A stretch of 64,000 bases of DNA from Muscardinus avellanarius (GCA_963383645.1 OY726560.1:29793173-29857172), one strand, 5' to 3'. Counted from the stretch's first letter, positions 10,395 to 22,421 are shown. A program made the numbers and translations. Notes: generated by a model from the letters alone, not told the origin.

Positions 10395-10830
10395 AGTAAT
10401 GCGTGATTTTATTCATATGTGAAATCCAACAAAGTTTATTTTATAAAAGTTGAAATTAGAATGCTGATTACTAAAGGCTAGTGAGATTACAGATGGAAGA
10501 AAAAATGGAGAAAGGTTGACCAATGTGTTTTAAGTTACAGTTATATAGGAATAAAATGATCTGGTATGCTATTGCATAATAGTATGACAAATATAAATAA
10601 TAATATACTGTATCTTTTAAGAATCTAAAAGAAAGAATTTTAAATATTTTATCATGAAGAAATTATAAATATTTGATAATCTTATTTAAACATTTCACAA
10701 TATATACATGTATGGGAACATTACATTTTGGTATCTAATAAATATGTATATTTTAATGGATCTTTGTAACACTTAAACATTTTAATTAAAAATTGAAAAC
10801 AAAATAAAAAATAAAAATAATAAAGGAATT
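10395..10830 (+). mobile_element. Old L1 3' UTR (L1MA/MB-like)
   Basis: Shows the characteristic series of the old L1 3' UTR: 'TATGTGAAATCCAACAAAG', 'TTAAGTTACAGTTATATAGG', 'GCATAATAGTATGAC', 'TACATGTATGGGAACATTAC' and an A-rich end. It is a second copy of the tail that the retrovirus and two L1s interrupted upstream. Confidence 0.75.
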
Positions 10831-11390
10831 ACACAGGAATATAATCAAAGAGCTACTTGTTACTTGACTAAAGCTTTACTCACTCAATATATGGATTTCT
10901 AGGAATATAAAATGTATTTTAATTGATAAGTGCACTAACTGTTTAAGAGTAAATATCTTTTTTATGGGACAGTAAGAACATATGATTAATTTTTTGGAAG
11001 GTAAATAAATAAAAATTTATAAAAAATACAATGATAAAAATATTTGTCATCATATTCAGAGGAGAAAATATAGCTTGAGAGGTACATTTTCAAAGATTAA
11101 TAAAAAGAAATTTAGATAAAATATGGATTGCCATTTTGTTTGGAGATCCTGAGGAAAATATATCCAACATATCCAGCAAGTATTAACTTTCAGAAATAAA
11201 TATACCCAAACATGAAATTTCCAGTCTCGGAAGTTTTAACAAAAGTATTTTAAAATATTTAAATAAAAATTAACACAAGGATTAAATAATATTCTCCTTA
11301 AAAAAGAGAAAAAATTCTATGATATTCCTCTTCCAAAAACAGAAAAGAAAAAAGAAAAATGAATATTAGCTAATTTATTTCTCTTATTAT
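10831..11390. other. A-rich DNA without recognised features
   Basis: Very A-rich, many AATAAA-like words by chance, no nameable element. Confidence 0.5.
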
Positions 11391-11443
11391 TTGGCACTGG
11401 GATTGAACCCAGGCACACTGGACCTCTGATCTACACTTCCAGC
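11391..11443 (-). mobile_element. ID-like half of a SINE (fragment)
   Basis: Reverse-strand fragment with 'GGCACTGGGATTGAACCCAG' and 'ACTTCCAGC', the right part of the lineage SINE. Confidence 0.65.
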
Positions 11444-11593
11444 TTCTAATCCCATTATTTGGGAAGCATAGACAGGGAGATCATAGGTCTCAGGGAGAGA
11501 TCCTGTTTTAGAATCAAAAGTAAAAAGGATGTTGGTTGGAGGTAGAATGATCCTAGGTTAAGTCCCTAGATCCCAAAACAAAAACTTTTTAAA
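11444..11593 (+). mobile_element. B1-dID-like SINE, internally deleted
   Basis: Plus-strand 'CTAATCCCATTATTTGGGAAG', shortened middle, 'GATCCTGTTTTAGAATCAAA' and 'GGTTGGAGGTAGAATGATCC'. It abuts a reverse-strand fragment, giving a tail-against-head pair. Confidence 0.65.
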
Positions 11594-12955
11594 AATTGTT
11601 GTATTTCTGAGCTCCCTGGTTTAGAGACCCCCTATTGTGATGCTGTACATTTACTAGATGTTTATATCTTCTGTTAAATTGCTTTTTCCTGGCAGTTTTC
11701 CTAGCTCTTTCCTCTTTTGTGAGATGGCTCTATACTGCCTCCTTGTGGTTACTTTTTCCTTTGCCCAGCCTTCAAATGTTAAAACTTACATCTACTCTCA
11801 ACTATTAGGAGAGTATAGTCCCTCCTGTCTATATAATGAAGATGACCTCTACAGTTTTGCCCTTTTTTAAGCGGTAGACTACTGTTTATTTTATGACTGT
11901 TAGCTTGATAAGAAGGGATAAAATTATTTTTAATCAATATATTAAATATTTAACAAATATTAATGAAAAAGAACATCCACAAGTAAAAATTTAATTTTCA
12001 AAATCTAAGATGTTTAGGGAATACCTACTGTTGTAGCATCATAAATTTACCTTTAATACTAGAAATCTGAAGAGTAGAATAATATATTGTTTTTCAATTG
12101 AAAGCTGTTTTATTTTTTAATGTGCAAAATAATCCCAACATTTTTTAGTCATCGGAATTGTCTCCTTTTTTACATCAGAAAGTGATATTTAGCATTTTAA
12201 GCAATGAGATTCCAGTGGGTCCAGTGGCTGTCATATCGTCTAAGACTCTAAGGTGTCAGAGTTCCAGGATAACATTATTAGAATAAAACCTTATACTCCT
12301 ATCAACACATCAGAAAATCACTGTTGTATAACAGCTTGAAAGCTCTGGGCATTGTTAAGTAGATAGCATCTCCGCTTGTCACAATCATCAACCACCAACT
12401 GGGACTGTGATATAAGAGTGTAGGAGCAAGGAGCACTGTTACTTCTCCACTAGAAGAAATTAATATTTAAAACTATCTTTTGCCCTCTTTACACTCTCTC
12501 AATTGAGTGAGCTGATGTCTTATACAGGGAAAATTCATTCATAATCTGCCCATGGACTTAATCATTGTATTTCTTTCTGAATGGTAGTATTTACGAAGTA
12601 CTTTCTGCTTAAACATTTATTTAGTAAAAGCATTTATTATTACAGAACAATTAGAGTAATTCTATCTGAACGTTTCTTTAATGTCAGTGGTAACAAAGTA
12701 AGGTCTTCTATGTTTTATCATTTGTAACTAAATCTAAAATGAATACTAGATTATTTTAGTGGATATAAATAATCAATGTTTTTATTCTGTAATCTAATCT
12801 AAGTGTTCAATTAAGGGAATTATTTAATATAAACCTATGACATGGTATGATCCCAGATATCAATATGTAAACATATATTTCAAATGAAATGATTCATATA
12901 AAATCATAACATATACAGTCTTAAAAAGGTTATGTGTGCTTTAACCTGAGGTTTA
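11594..12955. other. Unassigned, moderately AT-rich DNA
   Basis: No element or exon recognised. A 70-codon frame at 11658-11870 has no recognisable domain and no coding context. Confidence 0.5.
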
Positions 12956-12959
12956 TAAT

Positions 12960-13385
12960 ATTCAGTTTTATAATATACCTATTTTGGACTTGGGTAATGC
13001 TGTAGATGCTTCATCCATACCCTCCAGGCATTAACAGTTCTGGTATCCTAGACAAGTAGCTGCCAATATCTCTATCTCTGCCTAAGGGCTTTCTCCAGGG
13101 AAGGCTACTAAATGCCATCCAGCCAGGAATTCACAGCTCAGGGAAGCTTTCAAATAAATGTACTCCAACTTACAGTCTCTTGGAAAGAATGACAAATGTA
13201 CGTTCTAGGCTATTTATTATGGTGCTAGCTGGCTTGCTGATACAGCTTTATTGGCTGCCTTCTTTTTCTAGTTTAAATTTTTCACTGCCCTACCAGTGTT
13301 TCTGAACCTTCAAAAAAAGCTACATGTATTTCAACTTTTAGTTCAGGGTTGGTTGGCTGCTGGGGAGTACAAACTAAAATAGTTG
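12960..13385 (+). mobile_element. Ancient ERVL-class LTR, probable
   Basis: Contains the ordered words 'AGTAGCTGCCAATATCTC', 'GAATTCACAGCTCAGGGAAG', 'CTCCAACTTACAGTCT', 'ATGGTGCTAGCTGGC' and an end 'GGGGAGTACAAACTAAAATAG', as in old mammalian ERVL-type solo LTRs. Less AT-rich than its flanks. The subfamily is not assigned. Confidence 0.5.
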
Positions 13386-13965
13386 TCAATCAACTTTTTG
13401 GTAGTTTTATATCCTCTGTGTCACATTTTTAATTTTCTATTCTCACAAAAATAAGTTATAATAGACTATCCCACTTATTTGTTTATAAAGACTGTTACAT
13501 GCCACATTTTCCCATTTTACTCATTACTTCAAATGAAAACTTCTTGATAACATTTCTGGTTGAGGACTATCTTCTCATTTTTTGTTTATTTACTCTTCAA
13601 GCCAGAAACAGGCTCTAACTCCTGAGGAATACTGTGTTCTTGCCCATGGACCTTTGCTCTTAAACCCAAAGAACTCATCTCTGTCTCCACTGATGTTAAT
13701 ATCTCAGCAACATTTGAGGCTCTACTGAGCACAGCTGAACCCTCCTGAACCTTCACATTTGCATTTCTGTGCCTCCATATGTATTTGAGACATTTCCTCT
13801 CTTCTTTTATAATATCTTATCCCAGTATATACCTTTGCAAAAAACTCAATTTTATTTTTTCTAGCATTAGTAAGTGGAACAATCTTTTACCCAGAAGATA
13901 AAGACAAATTTTCATGAACCTTATATAACTTGTGTATAGTATATATTTTAAACAATAATGTATTA
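13386..13965. other. Unassigned DNA
   Basis: No nameable repeat or exon. A 60-codon reverse frame at 13817-13999 runs into a SINE and is a chance frame. Confidence 0.5.
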
Positions 13966-13966
13966 A

Positions 13967-14660
13967 AAAGCTGTCTATTAGCCGGGAGTAGTGGCACACG
14001 CTTGTAATCCCTGCACTTGAGAGGTGAAGACAGGAGGGTAGCGCAGGTTCGAAGCCAGCCGCGCTGGCTTAAGAGACCCTGTTTCCAAATAAAATATAAA
14101 ATAGGTTTGGGAGTGAACCCCGGAAGTAGAAGGGCTCCATCCCCAGTACCATAAAAAAAAAAAGTTGTCTATTAACAGATGAATGGATCACAAAACTGGG
14201 ATATGTATATAATAGAATTTTACTCAATGATAAACAAGAACAAAATTATTCCATTTTCAGGGAAATGGATGGAACAGAAGAACATTATACAAAGTGAGAT
14301 TAGTCAGTCACAAAAAGTAAAAAATCAAATACTCTCCCTAATATATAAAAGCTAGAACGATAAAGGATCATAGGAGGAACTTTAGACCAAGAAGAAAAAA
14401 CCATAGATGAGCAACTAAGGTGCCATAATAGAGGGGGATGGGAGAAGAGAAGAGGGAAGTTTCTTAATGTCCTGATTTACATCAATAAACACATCAAAGC
14501 CTATCACTAAGCTAAACATGAGAAGGAGAGACAGGAGAGAAAATGGGGTAGGAGTTGGAAAAGGGCTAAATGAGTGATGTGTGCATGTGTGTCTCTATTA
14601 TCTTGTACTCCGTTAAGATGCATAACTACAATGTACCAATAAAAATGTAAAAAGAAAAAA
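13967..14660 (+). mobile_element. L1 3' end carrying a young SINE
   Basis: Plus-strand L1 terminus: 'TTAACAGATGAATGG' from the end of ORF2, 'AGTCAGTCACAAAAAGTAAA', 'GAAAAAACCATAGATGAGC', 'TGAGAAGGAGAGACAGGAG', 'ACTACAATGTACCAATAAAA' and an A-tail. Truncated at the 5' side; a SINE sits almost exactly at its left boundary. Confidence 0.85.
13981..14163 (+). mobile_element. Young short-form B1-dID-like SINE
   Basis: Starts GCCGGGAGTAGTGGCACACG and carries the short-form middle 'GCCGCGCTGGCTTAAGAGAC' and an A-tail. Flanked by a 14-bp target duplication, AAAGCTGTCTATTA at 13967-13980 and AAAGTTGTCTATTA at 14161-14174 (one change), partly overlapping the A-tail. Confidence 0.92.
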
Positions 14661-14908
14661 ATAAAAAGATGCATTTTGTTTATAACATATTATGTAATCA
14701 TTTTATCTAAAGTTTTAAATATCTTTTTTCTTCACCATGAAATGTTTGGTAAAGCCATCATCATCTTAAGCCTGAATAATAAAGTATATTCCCAATTTAT
14801 GTAGTATTATAGGCTTACAGCTCTTTCTAATCTATTGTTCACACAGGAACCAGAGTAATATTGTTTTTTATAAGAAGCTCAGTTCAGTAAGGTATGATTT
14901 CAAATCTT

Positions 14909-15133
14909 ATTCCCCCTAGATTCTTTTTTTTTTTTTGTGATATTGGGGTTCCTGGAAGCCCTTCTACCTCCAGGCTACACTCCCAGACTTATTTTTTTAT
15001 ATATTTTTATTTGGAAACAGGGTCTCCCAAGCCAGCACGTCTGGCTTCCAACCTGCATGATCCTCCTGTCTCCGCCCCACCAAGCGCGGGGATTACAAGC
15101 GTGTGCCACCAAGCCCGGCTCTCCCTAGATTCT
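14909..15133 (-). mobile_element. Young short-form SINE, reverse strand
   Basis: Poly-T, then 'GGGGTTCCTGGAAGCCCTTC', the short linker and 'GTGTGCCACCAAGCCCGGC'. Target duplication CCCTAGATTCT at about 14914-14924 and 15123-15133. Frames of 127 and 63 codons here are SINE-derived. Confidence 0.92.
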
Positions 15134-15685
15134 AAAAAGGCAGCAGCCTCTGGCTTTGAACAAGCTTTCAACTACCATTTCTTAAAAATTTCCCATGGCT
15201 ATGGAAGCTTTTGCTATGCCTTCAGTGTAGTGTTAGTTATTATATCCTTTGAAAAATATAGAAGACAAAAATATTGAAAATAAAACTATACTTGATATGA
15301 ATATTAATTACAATGAGCAAATAAGTTATACCAAGCTACACATTTTTGAAGACTAATAAATTCCAAAAGCATCAAAAATAGAGAAAAAACAGCACAGTAT
15401 TATTAGTAGTAAGCTGATTCAATTACTTTACAATATTTTTTCTCACTTAATTGTTCTATATTCTACTTATATATCCTATCACAATTTTAGTGTATAATTT
15501 TATAGAGAAGATAAATATAATTTACATGTTTACATCATGTTTATAATCTTATTTATACCATGATTGCTATTTTTTTATTATGTATTGTCTTATGTATAAA
15601 CTGAGAGTTTACTCTTGTTTGAGCATAATGAGCAAGAGCTTCCATTTAACTAGGAACCAATGAAAAATAAATTTTCACTTATAAT
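15134..15685. other. AT-rich DNA without recognised features
   Basis: Nothing nameable. Confidence 0.5.
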
Positions 15686-15990
15686 TATCTTTCATGTGTG
15701 GAAGCTAGTTAAAAATTAGGAAATAAGAGTAATATTAGAGAAGCAGAAACTCCAGTGTAGTGATGAAGGGCATTCAGGGGAGGAAGGATGGGAGATAGAG
15801 ACTTAAAGAAGGTACCAGTTTAAATAACGCTGTGTAGGTGTATTAAGTTACCAATGCCAAGCTCAAAGACATACAGAGAAGGGAAGAGAGTGGATGTGAC
15901 TCAGATACCAATGCTCCAAAAGTTGTGCGCATGTATGTTCCTATCGCTCCATACCTCAGTCTGTTGTATAATTAAAATGCATCAATGAGT
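15686..15990 (+). mobile_element. L1 3' UTR
   Basis: 'CATGTGTGGAAGCTAG', 'AAGAGAGTGGATGTGAC' and the terminal 'AATTAAAATGCATCAAT' match the lineage L1 tail. A SINE is inserted right at the terminal word. Confidence 0.65.
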
Positions 15991-16199
15991 ACAGGCATGG
16001 TGGCACACATTTGTAATCTCAATATTGGGGATGCTGAGACAAGAGGATCGCATGTTTGAAGCCAGCCTCGGCAGCTAGGGAGGCTCTCAGCAGCTTAATG
16101 AGTCTGTGTTCTAATAAAATATAAAATAGGTTTAGGGGTGTAGCCTAGAGGTAGAAGACCACTGGTTTCCCTCCCCAGTTCCACAAAAAGTGCATCAAT
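15988..16199 (+). mobile_element. Long-form SINE inserted in an L1 tail
   Basis: Plus-strand SINE with the ID-like end 'GGGGTGTAGCCTAGAGGTAG'. Target duplication TGCATCAAT at 15979-15987 and 16191-16199; the duplicated word is the L1's own 3' terminus. Confidence 0.88.
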
Positions 16200-16209
16200 A
16201 AAAATATAC

Positions 16210-16988
16210 AAATATACATCTTATGAGAGTAGAAAAAATTTCTGCCAATTGCCTTTTGCTTATAATCATGTCAGGTCAGATTGTATTTTTTTCCCAGCAG
16301 TCCTCACTCTTCATTAGGAACTGCCAAAGTACAAATCCTTTCTAAAGTTGTGAGTGCATTCTCAAAATGGATGAAGAACTATTCCTAGAAGATATTTTTA
16401 AACAAGGACAGTTAGCAATGAATTACCTGCATAATAAAAAGACTGTCAATTGTATCACCAACTGAATATTCATTCACTGAACCAGGAAACTATTTGTTTT
16501 TTGTTGAATAAATAATCCTAGTGCTTTCTTGTCTTCCTTGTAAGTGATTTACCCCTTAAAAACTGCATGTGCATTGAGATGATGCAAAAGAGGCTGTTTA
16601 TATGGGGATAAGTGAAGGAAGGGTCAGTTAATGTTCTTTATTTTTTCTAACACACAACCAGAACACTTAGGAATGTAGAAGAAAATTCCTAGAGAAGCAC
16701 TACAGGATTAATTATTTATCTAACAAATAAAATGGAGAGAAAAAATATAGGATATCAAAAGTCTGAAAAATTGTTTCCATTGAAATAGTAAATAATGAAC
16801 ATGCACTTCTGAGTTTGAAGTGTGGAATAAATACACCCAAAGTTCAGGCAAACAGTTATGTGCCCATAAGTCTTTACTTCATACATCTGCAAGACCCTTT
16901 CTTTGACACACTATTAGATACTAGTTACGTTATTCTATGTATGTTCTATGACTCTTTTTCCATTATGTAAAGAAACTTTTTATTTTTT
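16210..16988. other. Unassigned AT-rich DNA
   Basis: No nameable element. Confidence 0.5.
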
Positions 16989-16990
16989 AA

Positions 16991-17203
16991 AGTGTTTTGT
17001 GGTATGGGGACTAAGTCCAGGGACATTCTACTTCCAAGTTACATCCAGCCCTATTTTTTTATTATTTATTTTGAAACATGTTCTTACTAAGTTGCAGAGG
17101 GCCTCACTAAGTAGCTGAAACTGGCCACAAACCTGCAGCCCTCCTGTCTTAGCCTTCCATGTAGTGGGATTATAAGTGTATATCCACCATGCCTGCCAAT
17201 AAA
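16991..17203 (-). mobile_element. Long-form SINE, reverse strand
   Basis: 'GTGGTATGGGGACTAAGTCC', 'TTGCAGAGGGCCTCACTAAG', 'CCACCATGCCTGCC'. Diverged. Confidence 0.85.
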
Positions 17204-17699
17204 CAAATGTATTAATGCCTAAGATAACTAGTGAATCATCTAATGAATAGGACAAGAAACTCTGAAAAAGACTGAGATTTTAGCAATACTTTTCAAAGAA
17301 GGACAAGGTGAAACATACTCTCATAAAATTGACTACTTTTTGACACTGTGTCACTACTATGCTCTGAATATAATCACCTTCAGTAACAAAGACAATGCAT
17401 GCCAACCAATAAATATTAATAGAAGAAATCAATGTATGCATAAATAATACATGATTCCTTCATAGTCCTATGCATTTCTGTTAGGAAGTAATTAAAACAT
17501 GGGCTATAGAATGTAGTCAGCATAAATTTGAATAACAGCTTTGCTGCTTACCAAGCTCTTATCTTCAGTTGTGATTAGAAAAGAAGGAGCAACTTGGTAA
17601 GTTTACAAAAGATGTATAATCACATCAAATATTAATGTCCTAGCTCTATAATTAAAATATAAAGGTTGTCAGATGTGATAAAATAAAAAGTAGACAAAA
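17204..17699. other. Unassigned AT-rich DNA
   Basis: No nameable element. Confidence 0.45.
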
Positions 17700-19025
17700 T
17701 AAATATTAACAATGGAACAGGTTAAAAGTAAGGAAAGAAAATAAACAGGTATGGCCATGGATTATAATACTCTGACTCATCAGTACAGTAAAAGTATAGA
17801 AGACTTTAAAAACAGTGTTAACCAACTTAACCTAATTGATAACTGATTAACAACTTTTAAGCAACACATGAGTCAAAGAAGAAATTAAAAAATAGGGATT
17901 ATTTTCATATAAAGTGAGCAAAATCAAAAGTAGACCTAGAAGACCTATTGAAGAGATAGTTAAACTTAAAATTTATTGTGGCAGATAGTTATAGAACTAA
18001 GTGCCAGAAGTAGAGAAGAAAAATAGTTAATTTTTATAAATAGAAGAAGAAATAGTAAATTTAATACAAATAGAAGAATTCAAATGACAAAGACAAGATT
18101 AAAAGCCAATAAAGTACAAGACAAAAACTCAACAGGGAAAATAAAAGATTCTGTTATCTAGATATTTCAGATACATAAAAAAACTGATAAATTCATAATA
18201 CAGTGATGAGAAAAAGTCCAAAGACAAAAAATTACCAAAATAAAGGATAATAAAGGTGATATTTCTCCAAGTTCTATTGGGTTAAAAGGATACTAAAGAA
18301 ATATTTTGAATAATAAACTATATGCCAGAAATTCTACAGCACGTGAAACTGAGACAGATCCCTCTATGGATTAGACTTGAATGTCTCTCAAAGACCCAGG
18401 CATCATAAGCCTGGTTTCTAGCTTGGCAACATGGGAAGAAACTTTGAATGGGTCATTGGAGCACATGAGCTTGAAGAAAGGCTAAGTTTTTCGCTCTCTC
18501 ACCATAATGAAAGTGGTTTTTCCCCTCTACATCATCCTAAAATGATGATGTGTCTCATCAAAAGCCTACATGCAACAGGGCCAGTCATTCAGGGACTGGA
18601 ACTTCCAAAATTGTGAGCCAAAATAAAATTTCTGTCATTACAAATTGAGAGTCTCAGGTGTTTATTACAGTATAGGAAAGCTAGGTAACATATTCTCTTA
18701 CAAACACAAATCACAGAGAATTTTCACAAAGTAATAGCTAACCTGAGTTTCCTCATTTCTACTAAATAAATTAAATCTGTGCTTAAAAATTTTTGCACAA
18801 AGAAAATTACAGACGCATTTGCTTCACTGTTGAGTTCTACCAAATACTAAACAAATATTCCCTCAAACTGAAAAAAGGATTATATTTTATATCCCAACTT
18901 ATTCTATAGAGTCAGAATTATTTACCCACAAAACTTAAATAAAATATTAGAAGAGAGAACTACAAGTTATTATTTCCTATGAACATAAATGTAAAATTTT
19001 TAAACAAATATTTAAGAATCAAATC
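17700..19025 (+). mobile_element. Old L1 ORF2 remnant (reverse-transcriptase region)
   Basis: Plus-strand, heavily decayed L1. 17860-18340 resembles the part of ORF2 between endonuclease and reverse transcriptase ('CAACACATGAGTCAAAGAAG', 'ACTGATAAATTCATAATACA'). 18720-19022 continues into the reverse-transcriptase N-terminal part ('ACGCATTTGCTTCACTGTTG', 'GTTCTACCAAATACTAAAC', 'ATGAACATAAATG'). The middle, about 18340-18715, is a foreign LTR. No open frame survives. Confidence 0.65.
18340..18715 (+). mobile_element. MaLR-type LTR inserted in L1
   Basis: Ends with 'GGAACTTCCAAAATTGTGAG' + 'CCAAAATAAAATTTCTGTC' and 'GAGTCTCAGGTGTTTATTAC'. That is the 3' pattern of MaLR LTRs: a 'gtgagccaaaataaa' poly(A) signal followed by 'ctcaggt.ttt.ttac'. 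It splits the surrounding L1. A 61-codon frame at 18431-18616 is a chance frame. Confidence 0.65.
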
Positions 19026-19233
19026 AAGCTGGGAGTGGTGGCACATGCTTGTAATCTCAGTACTTGGGAGGCTGAGACAGGAAGATCACAGGTTTGTGGC
19101 CAGCCTCAGCTAGAGACTCTCAGACACTTAGTGAAACCCCGTTTCAAAAATAAAGAAAAAAAAAAATAGGCCTAAGGTATAGCTCAGATGTAGAATGTCC
19201 CTGGGTTCAATCTCCAGTTTCTCAAAAACATCA
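19026..19233 (+). mobile_element. Long-form SINE, plus strand
   Basis: 'GCTGGGAGTGGTGGCACATG', 'GTACTTGGGAGGCTGAGACA' and the ID-like end 'GTATAGCTCAGATGTAGAAT'. Sits at the right edge of the recognisable L1 segment. Confidence 0.85.
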
Positions 19234-19424
19234 ATTGAACTATAAATTAAATAAATAAAGCATTGTTACTGAAGCTTTTCACACTAGTGTTACTAGGACA
19301 CAAACTATATTAGACATCACTTTATGATTATTAGAAAAAATTACAGGTACAAAATCAGAGTACACCAAGTCTAATCAAGGCTGTGAAGTATTTCTCTCAT
19401 TTATTTTCAGTAGAGATGTTAAAT

Positions 19425-20790
19425 ACCTGCATTGAAATCTGATACTTTAGTAAGATTAAATTAATTCCTAAGTATTTTATTATTTGGGGGATTATTGTGA
19501 ATAAAATTATTTTTTATTTTTTAGTAGATTCATGATCAGCATGTAGAAAAACTACCAATTATTTTAGATTAATTTTGTATCCAGATACTTTGCTGAATTT
19601 GTGAATCAGCTCAAGAAGTCTTTTTGTTGAGTTTTTTGAGTCTTCTAAATATAAAGTTATGCCCGGCGTGGTGGCGCACGCTTGTAATCCACGCGTTTGG
19701 GAGGTGGAGACAGAAGGATCGCGCAGGTTCGAAGCCAGCCACGTTGGCATAAGAGACACTGTTTCCAAATTTTAAAAAAAAGTATAAAATTGGTCTGGGA
19801 GTGTAACACAGAGGTAGAAGGGCTTCCAGGAACTCCAGTACCATCATAAACAAACAAACAAACAAATAAATAAAAAGTTATGTCATCTGCAAATACAGAT
19901 AGTTTTAGTTCCTTTTTTCTATTTGAATTCCCTTGCTATTCTTTCCTTGCCTTATTGCTCTTGCAAGAGTCTCTAGTACGATATTGAAAAGAAGTGGTGA
20001 TAGTGGGCAGTCTTGTCTTGTGCTTGATTTGAAAGTGAATTTCTACAGGGCTTTTTTTCCCATTCAATATGATACTGGTTTTATGATGCTGGGTTTATTG
20101 TATACTGCCTGAATGATGTTTAATTTTCTGCAGTTTTGTTTTTGTTTTTGTTTTTGTTTTGGTAACATGGATGAGTATTGGATTTTGTAAAATCTATTCA
20201 GCTGATCACGTGTGTTTTGTTCTTAGTTCTCTTTTTGTGGTGAAGGACATGTATTGATTTGTGTATGTTAAACCAGCTTTGCATCCTTGGAATAAAACCA
20301 ACCTGGTCATTGTGGACAAATTTTCTTGATATACTTTTGAATGTGGACTGCTGGTATTTCCTTTAAAATTTTTGCATCTATGTTCATCAAGGATACTGGT
20401 TTGTAATTATCTTGAGGGATCTTTATTTAGTTTGGGTATTAAGTTGATACTGCTCTCATAGAAGAAGTTTGAAAGGATTCAATCTCTTTCTATTTCATGG
20501 AATGCCTTGTGAATTATTGGGTTTAGTTTTTCTGTAAAAGTTTTGTACTATTCATCTGGGAATCTTCTGGACATGGGCTGTTTAATGGAAGGCTTTTTAT
20601 TGCTGTTTCTATCTTTTTCCTTGCTATTGATCGGTTTAGGTTTTCTATATCCTCTTGTTTTAATTTAAGTAGGTTGTATGTGTCTAGAATCTGTTGATTT
20701 CTTCTATAGTTTCCATGTTATTGGAGTATAAATTTTTGAAATAGTTTCTGATGATCCTCTGGATTTTCCCCATTAAATAATATTTTAATA
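19425..20790 (-). mobile_element. Antisense L1 ORF2 (reverse transcriptase)
   Basis: About 1.15 kb of L1 ORF2 in reverse, split by a SINE. Recognisable antisense blocks: 'GCATCCTTGGAATAAAACCA', 'CTGGTTTTATGATGCTGGG', 'AGAAGTGGTGATAGTGGGCA', 'TGGAATGCCTTGTGAATTAT', 'TTCATCTGGGAATCTTCTGG'. These cover the reverse-transcriptase palm and fingers. A (GTTTT)n stretch at 20136-20160 is a secondary expansion. No open frame. Confidence 0.85.
19661..19872 (+). mobile_element. Young short-form SINE inside antisense L1
   Basis: Starts GCCCGGCGTGGTGGCGCACG; tail is (CAAA)n(TAAA)n. Target duplication 'ATATAAAGTTAT' (19649-19660) and 'ATAAAAAGTTAT' (19870-19881), one change. Frames of 66-84 codons here are SINE-derived. 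Confidence 0.92.
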
Positions 20791-21125
20791 TGGTTGAGCC
20801 ATCCCCTACTTAATTGTTTATCCAAGAGAAATAATGGCATTTGTCTCTACACAAACTTGTACATGAGTAGTCATAACTACTTTTTGATATATAAAAAGTG
20901 GTAGTTAAAACAAATGTTCATCTACTGATGAGTAAGCTAATCAAATTTTAATATGCCTATAAAATGACATATTACTCAGAAATGAAAAGAAATAGATTTC
21001 TTATGCCACCAAAAATGTACAAATCTAATAATTATACTGAGTATAAGAAGCCAGTCCATCTCCCCCAGGAGGAACAATAACAACAACAACAAAAATCAAA
21101 CAAATAATGTTTGATTAAACTTCTA

Positions 21126-21320
21126 GCCAGAAGTGATTGGTGTGCTTGTAATCCCAGCGCTTGGGAGGCTGAGACAGGAGTACTGCACAGGTTCGAAGCC
21201 AGCCTCAGCTACTTTGTGAGGCTCTCAGCAACTTAGTGAGACCCTGTTTCCAAATAAAATATAAAAGAGGATTGGTTGTGTAGCCCGGAGGTAGAAAGCC
21301 CCTGGGTTCCACCCCCAGTA

Positions 21321-21359
<39 letters not shown>

Positions 21360-21376
21360 AAAAAAAAAAAACCTTC
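21126..21376 (+). mobile_element. Long-form SINE with (CA)n and A tail
   Basis: 'GCTTGTAATCCCAGCGCTTG', full long-form middle and 'CCACCCCCAGTACCACACAC', then (CA)n to 21354 and poly-A. Probable short duplication ACTTCTA (21119-21125) and CCTTCTA (from 21372). Confidence 0.9.
21322..21354. repeat. (CA)n microsatellite at a SINE tail
   Basis: Arises from the CCAC terminus of the SINE. Confidence 0.97.
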
Positions 21377-21579
21377 TATAAAGTATAAAGTCCTAGTATA
21401 TTGAAAGTAATGTGTAGTGATTGTAGCTCTATAGTTTATTGATGACAGGATTATGAGTGGAGTGAGGGAGAAATTACAACGAACCATGAAAATTTATACG
21501 ATTATACATATGTTCATTATCTTAACACTGATGATATCTTAACGTCCATCAGATTGTACATTTTAGTTATACATAGGAA

Positions 21580-22420
21580 ATTACATATAAATTATGCAAA
21601 AAGCTACCAAAGAGCTACAAAGAAATTTATATTGTATAGACAACTTCTGTCAATCTGTCAAATATTTTTATATCACTTTAGATTTTTAAAATTTTGGAAT
21701 CTACAAATGTATATTTTTTCTGCTAGCTTTTATACTATTAGAATTGTAAATTTTGCTCCATGTTTCCATGAAATAAAAAATATATAAATAGATAATTTTT
21801 ATTTAAATATCCTTTGAATGTTTTTGAAAAGATAAAAATAATATTTATATTTACATACATATTAATAATAATTTCTGTGCTTTACTTTAAAAAAATTATA
21901 TCAGTAAACTTCAGTTTATCTATGAAGCATAAGGTATATGAAGTAAAGTCATTTTCTAAAAGATTTAGGGCAGCATTAAAATAAAAATTCTGGAGAAAAA
22001 TACAATAATTTGGAACATTTCTTTAGGTAGTAGAAGGTATATATGACTTAAATATGTCAGTCTACAGTCAATTGGACAAGAGTGATATATTTTGCTCCAG
22101 GATATGCTTAAAACTTGTGCAAATAGCCAGATTTTTTTCAAGTCTATTGCTCTTTCCTTGTTAAAATACATTTAAAATATACAAATATGTGTTTAATTAT
22201 TTATATTTTGTATTCTATTAAGAAAAAACATTCTAAGTAGCTTTTTGTATTTGAGGAAATGTTAACAGCTGTGAATAACTTCATAATTAGTCATTTTTAT
22301 AGTTCTCCAAAGTATAATTTATAAAGTATATATTAATAATGTTAATCATTTATAAAAATGATACATAATTTTAATTTTATTAAATATGAAATACTTCAGG
22401 AAAGTTAAAATCTATATATA
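21580..22420. other. AT-rich DNA without recognised features
   Basis: Small open frames on both strands, none with a recognisable domain. Confidence 0.5.
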
Positions 22421-22421
22421 C

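Larger units (their letters stand above)
20805..21570 (+). mobile_element. Old L1M-type ORF2 end and 3' UTR
   Basis: 'CCAAGAGAAATAATGGCATT', 'AAACTTGTACATGAGTAGTC', 'TGACATATTACTCAGAAATG', 'CTGAGTATAAGAAGCCAG' then, beyond a SINE, 'AGATTGTACATTTTAG'. This is the order of old L1M ORF2 ends and UTRs. A SINE at 21126-21376 separates the two parts. Confidence 0.7.

Noticed and set aside
14894..15277. 127-codon open frame
   Set aside because: Lies mostly in a reverse-strand SINE and its target site; same explanation for 46226-46609.
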